A DNA stretch of 64,000 bases from Dryocosmus kuriphilus (lineage: Eukaryota; Arthropoda; Insecta; Hymenoptera; Cynipidae), in the NCBI GenBank assembly GCA_038277395.1, contig CM076193.1, positions 175,438,711-175,502,710 of the forward strand, in the 5' to 3' direction. A program made the translations under genes and the position numbers. Below the pieces are notes generated by a model. It had not been told where the DNA came from. It did not search any database and was given only the letters and a program-made list of their open reading frames with translations. Positions 22,611 to 32,468 of this stretch are shown here, piece after piece (positions within the stretch are counted from its first letter, which is position 1; each line of letters starts with the position of its first letter).

Positions 22611-24125
22611 CTAGGGATCATGCGTCTTTTAGCATAATAACGTATTCGTCCACACATAAAGTGACATTTTTTAACCAATGTGTTCTTTATCACAAGACAC
22701 ACTTTCTGTTTCTTAGTTCCACTAGTCTTCTAAAAACTTTCACACTCCACCGAGGTTTCAGGTATGCGATCAAAAAGAACAGTCTTCTCTCATGGTCGCG
22801 GTCAGTGATGCATGCACTACATGTCCAGGAGTGAGGTTAATTTGAATTTAAAACAAACAACGTATTAAGACTGGGGAGACGGAGGGTGAGGTAAGATTTG
22901 AATATTGTTAATTACTACTGTCTTTCTGTGTGGAAATAGTGCGAAGGATAAAGGATTGGTCAGGGGAGCATGGAGAGCGGAGCGAGAGGTCAATACGTGG
23001 CGCGGGAAACCAGTGGGTAAGGTAGGAGATTAGCAGGCCACTGGGTAACAGGCCGATTGCGAGGAAACTAAGGCAACAGAGCGCTAGAGGGCAATACGTG
23101 CCCGAAGAAGGGAAGTAGAGACTGAGACCCAGTGTGCAATGAATGAAGTGACGAGCCGAGCAGGTGGAGATAGAGGTGTCAAGGCAGAGAGGTTAGAGTT
23201 TGGTGAGTCAATTGATAAACGTTAGACTCGAATAAGGCCATGGATAAGGCATTAGATAAGACATTTGAAAGTATGTTCCGAGAGTTAGAGAATGTAGTGA
23301 GCAGAGGGATAGAGGAAGAGGAAGAGAAGGAACATGAGAGGGGAACAGAGGGGATAGTCGTAAAGATAAAAGAGAAATGGGAGAAATGGGAAAATTGCTG
23401 GAGGAAAGAGAAAGAAAAAGTGTGGAAGAAATTAGAGAGGATGGAGGAGAAACAGAGAAAAAAGCAGGAAGAGGGAGACAGGTAATAAGGCAGGCAGAAG
23501 AGAGGGTACGTAACTTAGAATGCAGAGCTGAACGTCAAGGGAATCATGAAGAAACAGGTAGAGAGGACGAGGAAGAGGGAGAGATGTGAACTTGAGAGAG
23601 AAGAATGAGAGAATGAAAAGTAGAGTACGTGGGACAGAAAGGAAAATGGAGGGGTTTGAAAGGGAAAAGAGAAGGAGAAATTTCGTTATAAAAGGATTGC
23701 AAGTAGAAAGCGAAACGGGAGGGAAGGAGGTAGGGGAAAGTAACCTAATATGAGATACATTCCTAATATGAGATAGCTCACTATTGGCTTAGTATGGTGC
23801 TGCTCTCAAGCAGGTTTATTGTGAACTTACTCCTGAAGGTAGCCTTGAGTAAGGGAGAAGGGACTAGCCTAATCTCGACTGACTAAAACAACTCAGTTCG
23901 CAACATGACCGCCACCTTCATCTACAAAGTTTTTGTACTCTACTTTAGAAAGACCTACAGCCCATCAGGTAAGTGATTTTTTACAATTCAACTGGTGAAA
24001 AATGTTTGTTGAGAAACGTATTTTCTACTCGTTTTTAAAGTTTTTCCTAATTTCGACTTTTCACGATTTTGGCAACAATCTCATACGTCAAGGGAGAACT
24101 GCCCATATAGAGATACAAAAAGGGC

Positions 24126-24151
24126 CCTAATATGAGATATCTCATATTAGG
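24126..24151. promoter_or_regulatory. Perfect 26-bp palindrome built from the terminal motif
   Basis: CCTAATATGAGAT is followed directly by its reverse complement. Single copies of the same motif lie at 23744-23757, 23762-23775 and, inverted, at 26490-26503 and near 26691. These are probably transposase binding sites. Confidence 0.55.
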
Positions 24152-24304
24152 CTCCTCGTTGATCTCTATATCTGATTATAGAAACCTATGTATTTTATCA
24201 TATTGTTCTTTTTTAATTTACATTAAACATCTTTGTAGCTATTTTAACCTTACACGTCGGTATGTTGGCATGTTAGGAGAAAGATGACCATTTTTTTTTT
24301 TCAG

Positions 24305-26129
24305 ATGGCCCCTGCTAAAAGAAAAACGTGGAATAAAGAAGCCATGAAGAATGCAGTTGAAGCAGTTCGAGAAAAAAAAATGGGCTACTTAAAGGCTTCA
24401 AAGAAGTATGGCGTACCAAAAGGAACTTTAGAACGGTATGTGAAGGATGAAGGGTCAGCAGATGAATTGTTAGAGATAAGGTTGGGCAGGAAACAAACCT
24501 TGGGCCCTGTACTAGAGAAGGAACTCAGCGAATATTCTCTTCAGATGGCTGACAGATTCCATGGCCTTCGTTGCTCGGATATCAGACACATGGCTTTTCA
24601 ATTGGCTTTGAAAAATGGGCTACCTCATCCATTTAATACATCGAAAGAAGAAGCGGGTCAGAAGTGGTTGCGTGGATTTTTGAAAAGGAACCCCACACTT
24701 TCGTTGCGAACACCTGAGGGCTTGTCATCAGCCAGAGCCAAGGGCTTCTGCAAGGAAAGCATCAACGCGTTTTTTGACGTTTATGAGCCTGTATTACCCA
24801 AAATTAACCATGCTCCATGCCGTATATTTAATGTGGATGAAACGGGTTTAACTATCGTTCAAAACAAGAAGAGTAAGATTGTTGCGCTCAAAGGGAAGAA
24901 ACAGATAAACGCGTTAACCTCTGCAGAAAGGGGAAAATTGGTAACAGTAGTGACATGCATGAATGCTCAAGGAACGTACATTCCTCCGTTAATTGTATTC
25001 CCCAGAAAAATATGTTCTTACCGCTCATGGATGGAGCACTTTCAGGCTCAATGTGGGCCTGCCATAAGTCTGGATGGATTCAAACCAACATGTTTACCAT
25101 GTGGTTTGAACATTTTCTCAAGATCACTAAGCCCACTGAAGCGGACCCAATTATTTTGGTACTAGATGGTCATTACAGCCAAACGAGAAATCTTGACGTC
25201 ATTGAACTGGCTAGGCAGAATCACGTGTTTATTGTCATTCTTCCTCCACATTGCACTCACAGGATGCAACCGCTGGATATGGTTTCATGTTACCCTTAAA
25301 AACCTACTACGCACGAGAAATTGAGACCTATTTGAGAAATAATCCAGGAAAGGTTATCACTGCAAGCATGATAATGTCCCTTTTTACACCAGCTTATAAA
25401 AAAGCTGCTACAGTGGAAATTTCAATTAATTCATTCAGGAAAACAAGACTTTTTCCTTCAAACCGCTACGTTTTTGACGCGGAATTCAGAATATCAGAAT
25501 TCAATCCACCATCTCCTCCACAGAACACACCTCATGAGGAACAAGAGGCTGGTGGAGAAATTTCCTTACAGTCTGTTTCGTCACCAGCTTCACCGGTCCT
25601 ACCAGCTTTAATTTCTGGGTGTTCCACTTCCACTTTGACAGGCTCTATGGTGCTAGCTGCTGACATAAGCCAAGTACCTCAAAGGCTATCTTCGTCGTCT
25701 TCATCTTCCCGATCTGGGTCAGCAGTTCTGATAACTTCCTCTCCATACAAACGTATGCTTGAGGAAAAAGAACAGGTTAAGCGCCATAAACTTAAGAAGA
25801 AACTGGATCTAGAGCGAAAAACAGAAAAGAAAAGCAAACAAACCCAGGCCAAAACTAAAGCCAAAACCAGGACGAAGCAGAGAAGGATACTAGTGGAGTC
25901 AAGCGATGAAGAGACATGCGACGATGAAGAGCCCCCACTAATGGACACAGACGATGATGTGGACTATGATGATGATGGCGTTGAATGCATGTTCTGCAGC
26001 TCAAAATTTTCTGAAGACACACACGGTGAGAAATGGTCCAAATGTCGAAATTGTCATCGCTGGTCGCACGAAGATTGTGGAGAAATAAAGGACTCTGTAT
26101 TTTTGTGCAATTTTTGTTCTAATATTTAG
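24305..26129 (+). pseudogene. pogo-type transposase with C-terminal PHD-like finger, two frameshifts
   Basis: The start is MAPAKRKTWNKEAMKNAV, followed by an HTH_psq-type helix-turn-helix (KASKKYGVPKGTLERYV) and a CENP-B-like second DNA-binding region (KWLRGFLKRNPTLSLRTPEG). The DDE_1 catalytic domain has FNVDETG, LVLDGHYSQT and HRMQPLDM, with 36 residues between the last two Asp by my count. One base is missing in an A run near 25003-25008 and one G near 25281, so the frame breaks twice. A Ser-rich and then Lys-rich tail precedes an acidic stretch. The last 45 residues form a C4HC3 pattern (CMFC, CRNC, WSHEDC, CNFC) like a PHD finger. It is a recent pseudogene, otherwise almost complete. Confidence 0.8.
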
Positions 26130-27535
26130 TTTAAATTTTTCGTTCAGTAATTTTTCTTACATAATTCTTTTTTTTCAAGTTAAGGAAACTTTCTATTTTT
26201 TAATAGTTCGTAAAACGGGTAGGTTTTACAATATGGAACCATGACTACTATTCGTTCTGGTCAGTCCCAAAGATTACCTATTCAACGGTGATAAAAACAC
26301 TTTTTCTGTCATTTTCAAGCTTTTCTTAGTCGATTCTCAGCCTTACTTGCTACTAACTAAGAACTAGTTTTATATGAGATTGAAGAATATTTAGATATTG
26401 TATTTTAATAAGGACTTTTTTATTGTCCAAATATCCAATTATGTGAATTATTAATAAAGGAGAGTCTGTCTCATATTAAGAACGCTTGGTATCTCATATT
26501 AGGCAATATGCTGTCCGAACAGCCAAACACGGAATTTTCGGTAAGTTCATTTTTTCGAGTTTTTGAATGACAGTTACTGGGAATTCGAATGCATATTTTT
26601 GAATTAGGGATGTTAATTTTCAAGGTTACTAAAAAATTCAATTTCTGAATTGCATTTGAGGGGTCGTTTGCGCCTTCCAAAAAAAAGTGTCCCATATTAG
26701 GTCACTTTCCCCTAGAGAAACTTTTGAGGGAAATAGGGGCAAATGTCAGGGTGCAGGAGATAAAGGGGGTGCGCAACGAGACAGGAGGAAAACGAGGATG
26801 TACGTAGTCAAATTGGGAAGTGAAGTGGAGAGGAGAGAGGTAATGAGAAAAAAGAAGGTGCTTATGGGAACAAAAGAAAGAATTGATGAAGATAAGACAT
26901 GGAGCGAGATAAGGAAAAGATGGTTAATAGGAGAGAGGGCTTGGGAGGAGCGGAGAAAAGGAAATAGAGTTTGGTTTGGGAGAGACGTGTTGTGGGTGAA
27001 TGAGACGGTGTGGATATGGGACGAAGAGAGAGAGGACTTGAAAATAGGTGAGTGGTCTCAAGGTCGAAGGGGAGCAAAGGTGACTAAGAACAGAGTAGAA
27101 GCGCCGCGGTTTGCGAACGAGATAAGAGGAAGAATGTTGGGAGAAGGGAAAGAGAGTGCGAAAAAGGGATTAAAGTAGTTTTTGGAATGTGCTAGGGATG
27201 GATGAAGAAATTGAAAAGGCTGAGAGAAAGAGCAAGTCATACAGGGTAGAGAAGGGCCAAAATGATTCGTATAAAGGCAAAAAAAAAGTCTGTAGATTTC
27301 GAGGATTATTGAACCATCAATAGAATGGAAATGGCGAGAGGAAACGGAAGCCCAAGGTCTTAAGCGGCAGTGCGTAGATTTAGATTAGAGATTAAGAAGT
27401 TATTTACATATAGGATAAGGTAGGAATAAGGATTTGTAAAATCTGTGCAGGACGTAAAGATGTCATGGTTATGTAATGACTCTTAAACCCGTAAAAGGGA
27501 GAGAGTATAAATAAACAATTAAGAACAAAACAACG

Positions 27536-28057
27536 TATTAAATTATAATAGGAACTTCTATTTAACACTTATAATTAACTGAAACAAGTAAATTTTTCTC
27601 TACGATTGGTGTGTCATTCTATTATTCTAATCTGATCAGGCCCCGTGTAGTTGGGCGAAAAATTAAATATATATTTTAACTACAAATTATATAAAGAGTA
27701 GTAGATCAAAGACCTAATGTACGTCTCCAGCATTATACCCAAGTAATTTAACAACGACGCAACATCTATTCAATGTAAAGTTAGAATGAAGCCTTCACTC
27801 TTTTTACGAGTGAAAAGCAACATGTTTAGAAGCTCGTTCCACAATTTCGAGTGAAGCTATCCACCCTTTGCTCTCGAGTGAGCCCATTCAGAAATTGGGA
27901 GTATAATGATTTGCCGATAATAGTTTTCCTATGGGGGAGACCGCCCTACAGTAGAGTGGGAAAAATCCAACAGCATTTGACTACATCATTCCCGTATTGC
28001 TATAATATGGAAACACTTGCACAATCAAATATTCTGTATATTCAAATTTTTGTAACA
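27536..28057 (+). other. Duplicated 3' flank fragment before the mariner
   Basis: There is no gene. From about 27915 it aligns with 2130-2260 and 33070-33200 (GGGGGAGACCGCCCTACAGT and TATAATATGGAAACACTTG), which are the 3' flanks of gene copies. The match continues after the mariner at 29385, so this was one continuous duplicate. Confidence 0.6.
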
Positions 28058-28059
28058 TA

Positions 28060-29382
28060 CGAGGGCCTACCCAAAAGAAACCGAACTGATGTTGTGGGGA
28101 GCGGAGTTGTTGTAGTACCGGGTTTTTGCCGGTAGTTGCGTGTAGAGGCACTTTTCACCAGTTAGTATGCCAACTGCTATCACTGTGTAAGGTTGCATTT
28201 GGTGTGTGTAATTTTTTTTGTGACTGTTGCTTTGCGCGCTCGTCGTTTTTTGTGATGGTCGATTTTCGTGATCAGCGTGCCAACGTGAGGTTTTGCTTCC
28301 TGCTCGGGAAAACGGGAACAGAAGCTCTTCAAATGTTAAAAACGGCCTACAAGGATGATGCTATGGGAAAAACTCAAGTGTTCGAGTGGTTTTCTCGTTT
28401 TAAAAGTGGGGAAATGTCAATTGACGATCAACCTCGCTCTGGACGTCCTTCGACGGCCCGAACCGACGAAAATGTTGAAAAAATTCGTGAAATCATCCTG
28501 GAAGATCGACGAAGGACCATCGAAGAAGTTGTGGAGAAATCTGGCGTGAGTTGGTGTTCAGTACAGAGAATTCTAAGTGAAGATTTGGGGATGAGAATGG
28601 TGGCTGCAAAATTTGTTCCTCGACTGCTGACTGCAGAGCAAAAACAAGGCCGCGTGCAAGCATGCTCTGCTTTGAAGGAGGAATTCCAAAATGATGCAAA
28701 CTTTTTTTCCAAGGTTATAATAGGTGACGAATCGTGGTGTTATGGATACGATCCTGAAACTAAGCAACAGTCAAGTCAATGGAAGACTCAAAATTCGCCT
28801 CGCCCTAAAAAAGCTCGTCAGGTGAGGTCAAACATTAAGACGATGCTCATTTGTTTTTTCGATGTGAGAGGAGTCGTCCATTCAGAATTTGTTCCACCGG
28901 GTCAGACAGTTAATCAGGCATTTTACCTGGAAGTCTTGAAAAGATTGCGCAACAGTTTACGACGGAAAGGGCCTGATTTGTGGCAGTCGGGGGACTGGTT
29001 TTTCCACCACGACAACGCCCCTGCTCACACAGCTCCTTCTGTGCGCCGATTTTTGACCAAAAATAGCATGGCCACTGTTCCTCACCCACCCTATTCACCC
29101 CATTTAGCCCCCTGTGACTTTTTTTTATTCCCCCGAATGAAAAGGGACATGAAAGGAAAACGTTTTGCGGACGTAGCTGAAGTGAAGGAAAAAACGACGG
29201 AGGCGCTGTCAAGCATCACAAAAGAGGAATTTAAAAAATGTTTCGAACAATGGAATAAAAGATTAGACAAGTGTATTGTCTCCAATGGAGAGTACTTTGA
29301 AGGAGATTAAATGTTTTTTGTGGAAAAATCAAAATAATAACTTTGTACAAAAGTAGTTCGGTTTCTTTTGGGTAGGCCCTCG
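28060..29382 (+). mobile_element. mariner element, apparently intact
   Basis: The 1323-bp element has 28-bp perfect terminal inverted repeats at 28060-28087 and 29355-29382 (left end CGAGGGCCTACCCAAAAGAA). It is flanked by TA at 28058-28059 and 29383-29384. Uninterrupted paralogous target sequence exists at about 47250-47290 and 56305-56345 (minus strand). Length, ends and ORF are all complete, so this is a young insertion. Confidence 0.9.
28255..29310 (+). CDS. mariner transposase (intact, DD34D)
   Basis: The ORF is 351 codons, the usual mariner length, from MVDFRDQRANVRFCFLLGK. The frame is open further upstream, but this Met begins the conserved N-terminus. An N-terminal pair of helix-turn-helix motifs (GKTQVFEWFSRFKSGEMS and VVEKSGVSWCSVQRILS) is followed by the linker RPSTARTDENV. 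The catalytic triad is visible: IIGDESW, FHHDNAPAHT and SPHLAPCDFF, with 34 residues between the second and third Asp. It cuts and rejoins DNA at the terminal repeats, inserting at TA. All key residues are present, so activity is possible. The closest subfamily is not decided. Confidence 0.92.
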   Translation: MVDFRDQRANVRFCFLLGKTGTEALQMLKTAYKDDAMGKTQVFEWFSRFKSGEMSIDDQPRSGRPSTARTDENVEKIREIILEDRRRTIEEVVEKSGVSWCSVQRILSEDLGMRMVAAKFVPRLLTAEQKQGRVQACSALKEEFQNDANFFSKVIIGDESWCYGYDPETKQQSSQWKTQNSPRPKKARQVRSNIKTMLICFFDVRGVVHSEFVPPGQTVNQAFYLEVLKRLRNSLRRKGPDLWQSGDWFFHHDNAPAHTAPSVRRFLTKNSMATVPHPPYSPHLAPCDFFLFPRMKRDMKGKRFADVAEVKEKTTEALSSITKEEFKKCFEQWNKRLDKCIVSNGEYFEGD

Positions 29383-29389
29383 TATACTG

Positions 29390-29657
29390 TAGAATTTATA
29401 TTAGCTTTTCGAAGGTTCAAATGCGCCATTATATTAAAAATTATATCAACTTGCAATTTAAACAACCGAATTCCTCTAAATCGTAAATGATTGTGCAAAC
29501 CAGTATTTAAATTTACGATTTGAGAATCCCTTTTATGTTCAGAAATTCTGGCTTTTAGTCCCCTATCGCTTTCAACCACATAAACTTTGTTGCAACCTTT
29601 ACATTTGAATAAATATATAACTGCAGATAAATCTTTGCCAATCTTCCGAAGTATCAA
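29390..29657 (-). pseudogene. GIY-YIG nuclease-like fragment
   Basis: The minus strand encodes VIYLFKCKGCNKVYVVESDR followed by LKARISEHKRD and NTGLHNHLRF. The order Tyr-x-Cys-x2-Cys, VYVVES (in place of VYIGET) and LKxRIxEH resembles the GIY-YIG endonuclease at the end of Penelope-like retroelements. The Gly of the second motif is lost. Only about 90 residues remain and the flanks are unrelated, so this is a remnant. Confidence 0.5.
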
Positions 29658-30007
29658 TTTGTTTAAGACGAACTAAGCGTGGTTTTTATTGAGCACCATT
29701 GGGAATTATTTATCAAAACCTGTTGACTGTTATAATGAACAAATATGTGGACGATGTTTTATGTATTAGTTTATGTTATTAGTATTAATTTATGTTAAAT
29801 TTTTCATTTTTGTATTACCATATAGTTGCTTTATTTTTAGGTATATATCGAATTCCTCTTAAACGTAAAAGACTGTGTAAATAGTGACTAGGTGACATCA
29901 GCTTTAACAAACTGGGGAACCAATGTTTTCTCCTTGAACCTACTACGTAAAATTAAAATGCGTAGCCAAAAAATATAATAAATTAACAAGATAACGACTA
30001 TAGTAGG

Positions 30008-30065
30008 TATATATACGCGAATTACTTCATTAATGTATTAGTCAGCTTCTCCCTTCCTGGCAAAA
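30008..30065 (+). promoter_or_regulatory. Core promoter and 5' leader of copy C
   Basis: TATATATA at 30008-30015, then CGCGAATTACTTCATTAATG, an initiator-like TTAGTCAGCTT at about 30038-30048, and the ATG at 30066. The layout matches copies B and D almost base for base. Confidence 0.65.
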
Positions 30066-30120
30066 ATGAGCTTCATTTATACTGTGATCTTATGCTTGAT
30101 GGTTGCTTTTAATAATATAG
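30066..30120 (+). CDS. Exon 1 (signal peptide) of secreted family gene, copy C
   Basis: This exon encodes MSFIYTVILCLMVAFNNI plus G, with donor G|GTAAATATGATG. It is 55 nt, like copies B and D. It splices in phase with exon 2 at 31866. The exon itself is intact although exon 2 carries a frameshift, so the spliced gene may be a recent pseudogene or give a shortened protein. Confidence 0.75.
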
Positions 30121-31865
30121 GTAAATATGATGATGTAACATATCTATAATTTTAAGTGTACCTTTGTGGTTTCCAAAAAAAATTCTTTCCCGTAATGCAT
30201 TCTACCCCAAGTGCTTTTTTCTCACCTTTATCAGAAAGAATGATCCGAAAAGAATACGAACGTAATCGGAATTTATTCTGGTGGAATGCGGAATGAACAC
30301 GTACGCAGTATATTCTAGGGATCCTTCCAAAATGATGGAAAATTTTCAAATGATTTTAAAAAATATATATTTCATTGAAAATCAAAACCGGACGTTTGTG
30401 GATTGGCTGGCACAAAGTATCAAGGAAAATTTGGACTTAGAACAAGTTCCACTAAGCGATTTGTTGCTAATGTGTAGAGTTTCAATAACATTTTGCCAAG
30501 ATATGGCCTTTTATGTTGTAAAAAAATATCGATTTGAAATTTGAAATCGTTCTAGTTTTCCATTTTTAGTATTAAGGGTAATATTCGGAAAAAATTGCTT
30601 ACAGAGTAAAACCTTATTTTGTCATTCGCTGAAAGTTTATACAAAAAAAAAATTATTTTAGTAATTTAAAAATTTTAATTTCGTTTGGTGAGCCTTGGCA
30701 GAGATAATAATAATGTTGAACATGGAAGGTTGTATAAGAATAAAAAAATTAATAATGTGCAGAATTAAGATATTTCGAATTAAAATTTGGTGAAGAAAGC
30801 ATACCAAATTTCAGACCAAATTTAGAAAAAAAAACCTGAAAGAACGTTTTTAGCAAAATTGAAAAAGAAAAACAAAGAAGGAGGGAGAAAAGGAAAGGTA
30901 ACAAACCACAAATCCACTCCCTTATTTTTCCTTCCTTTTCAGTTTTTGGTTGTGATTTTCGTAATCGTAAAAGCAAAAGAAGACTAGAAACAGAAAAAGA
31001 AGAAAGGGAACTTTTATAGGTCGTCTTCTTCTTCCCTTCTCTTTTTTCTTTTTTTTTTGTTGGTCCAAATTTATTCAGAAATCCGGTATGTTTTCTTCAC
31101 AAACTTTTCATTTGAATCTTGTTACAGATGTTAAAGGCGTTTTTCGGTTTAGGTCATTTCTAAATCTTTTTTGTTTCATTAGATTTTTGTTCAGAATTTG
31201 TCTAGTACGTCAGGATATTAGAACATTCGAACCTGAAAGTACAAAAAGGACGTTTTGCGGCATATTTAGATATAAACAGCTTTCAAATGCGAAGATGTTC
31301 GCCAATTTGTCCAGCAGATTCAAATTCCCCTTGAAAAAATCTATAGAAATGCACATATATGATTTCTGATATGGTCAAATATTTACAACTGTAGGGCCTC
31401 TTATATATATTCCATTTCCTGAGGTAACTATCCTATTAGCACCACATACTTAGTCAATGTTGCGCTAATATTTCCTGCAACGGTGGCAATACTGACGCCA
31501 CGAATATGTTACGCCAACGTGGCTTTAATATACCCGTCAATATTGCCAGCAATGGAGGAAATATCGGTGCAACATTGAGACAATGTTGGGTGCTAATAGG
31601 GTAACCACCAAATGCTTCATAAGACCGATTTCCCCAGAACTCTCTGTCGAACGTTTTTCTGCATTTCTTATTACGAATCTGGAGTCAAAATTAAAATGTT
31701 GAAAATGGCGGATCAAATATGGTGAAAAAATGATCGTTATAATTATACTGAAAATCACTATGAAGCAGTATTTTGAGTCGCCATATTGGTTTGCCCCAAA
31801 TGGTTTGTGATATAACAACAAAGTATGTACTTCAAGAAAAATTAATCCTCTGTTTTTTGTTGCAG
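30121..31865 (+). other. Intron of copy C
   Basis: At 1745 bp this is the shortest intact intron of the family, running from GTAAATATGATGATG to TTTTTTGTTGCAG. It includes a foldback element at 30792-31100 and blocks of AATATTGCCAGCAATGGAGG and its kin, also found in A, B, D and E. There is no internal exon. Confidence 0.7.
30792..31100. repeat. Intronic foldback/MITE-like element, copy C
   Basis: The ends AAGCATACCAAATTTCAGACC and GGTCCAAATTTATTCAGAAA are imperfect inverted repeats. The interior is GAAGGAGG-rich on one side and CTTCTTC-rich on the other, as in copies A, B and D. Confidence 0.55.
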
Positions 31866-32468
31866 ATTTAAGTTCACAGTTCGAGTGTTTGCCTAATGGC
31901 GCGGAAATTCCTGGTGTTCCTCGTTCTAGACAGTCTTATTCTCCTGACAGCTCTTTTCCTAGCAGGTCTTCTCCTGCCACGTCTCAGCTTCGTTGCAGGT
32001 CCAGGTCTCCTCCTGTTTATAGGTCCATATCTCCTCCTTGTTACAAGTCCTTGTCTCATCGGGATGTCGAGCTTTTTCATACTGATGACCTTGAACATAT
32101 TCGTCTAATTCCCAAAATGAATCCGAGTCAGCAATACGGAATTAGAAAATACTGTTTTCCTGTCGAAGCATCACTTCAATTGAGTGCAGGACGTGTTGGC
32201 CTTCAGCCCATACCAACCGTACCACAAAGAGTTATAACAACATCCGCTGGTGAGTTCCTTGCAATAGTGGTCACTAATACAGCTCTTCGTGGAATATACG
32301 GATATGGAACGAAGGCGAGTGAAATTTAACATGGTGAAAGGCAAGGCTTACCCATTGACCCCAGATGAAATCATGCAAACTCCAATAGGCAGCCACAACT
32401 CAATCTATAAGAATTTTAATGTAGTGCGCTTAATTCCTTGTGAAAAGCGCAATTCTCAACAAGCATGA
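31866..32468 (+). pseudogene. Exon 2 of secreted family gene, copy C (frameshift)
   Basis: The frame is open from the acceptor through SSQFECLPNGAEIPGVPRSR, the linker (RSRSPPVYRSISPP) and HTDDLEHIRLIPKMNP up to LRGIYGYGTKASEI, stopping at 32329. Compared with A and B there is one extra G at about 32300-32301. In the shifted frame the normal C-terminus continues (GKAYPLTPDEI and NVVRLIPCEKRNSQQA) to TGA at 32466-32468. The break removes about 45 conserved residues. Everything else is well preserved, so the loss is recent or could be polymorphic. Confidence 0.75.

Larger units (their letters stand above)
19736..22857. other. Gene-poor region with small repeats
   Basis: I see no supportable gene. 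It holds a hairpin with AGAGTTTGAC and GTCAAACTCT arms at 20402-20427. A longer inverted arrangement around TCCGCGAAAAAAC and GTTTTTTCGCGGA lies at about 20030-20115. A palindromic repeat is at 20540-20700, and a repeat at about 22210-22610 is shared with 52.6-54.2 kb. Confidence 0.5.
23733..26712 (+). mobile_element. pogo/Tigger-like DNA transposon
   Basis: The 2980-bp element is flanked by TA at 23731-23732 and 26713-26714. The terminal repeats are GGGGAAAGTAACCTAATATG and, inverted, GGGGAAAGTGACCTAATATG. The same LINE position in the reverse copy (48264-48265) is uninterrupted, which proves the boundaries. Internal motifs CCTAATATGAGATA recur near both ends. It carries one broken transposase gene. 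Confidence 0.85.
23139..27178 (+). pseudogene. Half-LINE ORF1, split by transposon
   Basis: The start MNEVTSRAGG is shared with the reverse copy. It continues with a charged coiled-coil region (KIKEKWEKWENCWRKEKEKV), with frame breaks near 23220 and 23485. After the pogo insertion, the RNA-binding core resumes with RKTRMYVVKLGSEVERREVM and RIDEDKTWSEIRKRWLIGER, ending at 27178. It resembles the L1-type ORF1 plan of coiled coil followed by an RRM-like core. It is not functional here. Confidence 0.65.
22858..27535 (+). mobile_element. Half-LINE (ORF1-only non-LTR element), interrupted by a pogo element
   Basis: This element has a 5' leader from about 22872 (GACTGGGGAGACGGAGGGTG), ORF1 from 23139, then only a short ORF2-like start (FWNVLGMDEEIEKAERKSK) and directly the 3' tail with AACCCGTAAAAGGGAGAG. 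The reverse copy at 47.56-49.19 kb has the same order and the same junction. The family is therefore a deletion derivative and not a one-off decay product. The pogo transposon at 23733-26712 splits ORF1. Confidence 0.7.

Noticed and set aside
25679..25948. Ser-rich minus-strand frame of 89 residues
   Set aside because: It is the shadow of the Ser- and Lys-rich tail of the pogo transposase.
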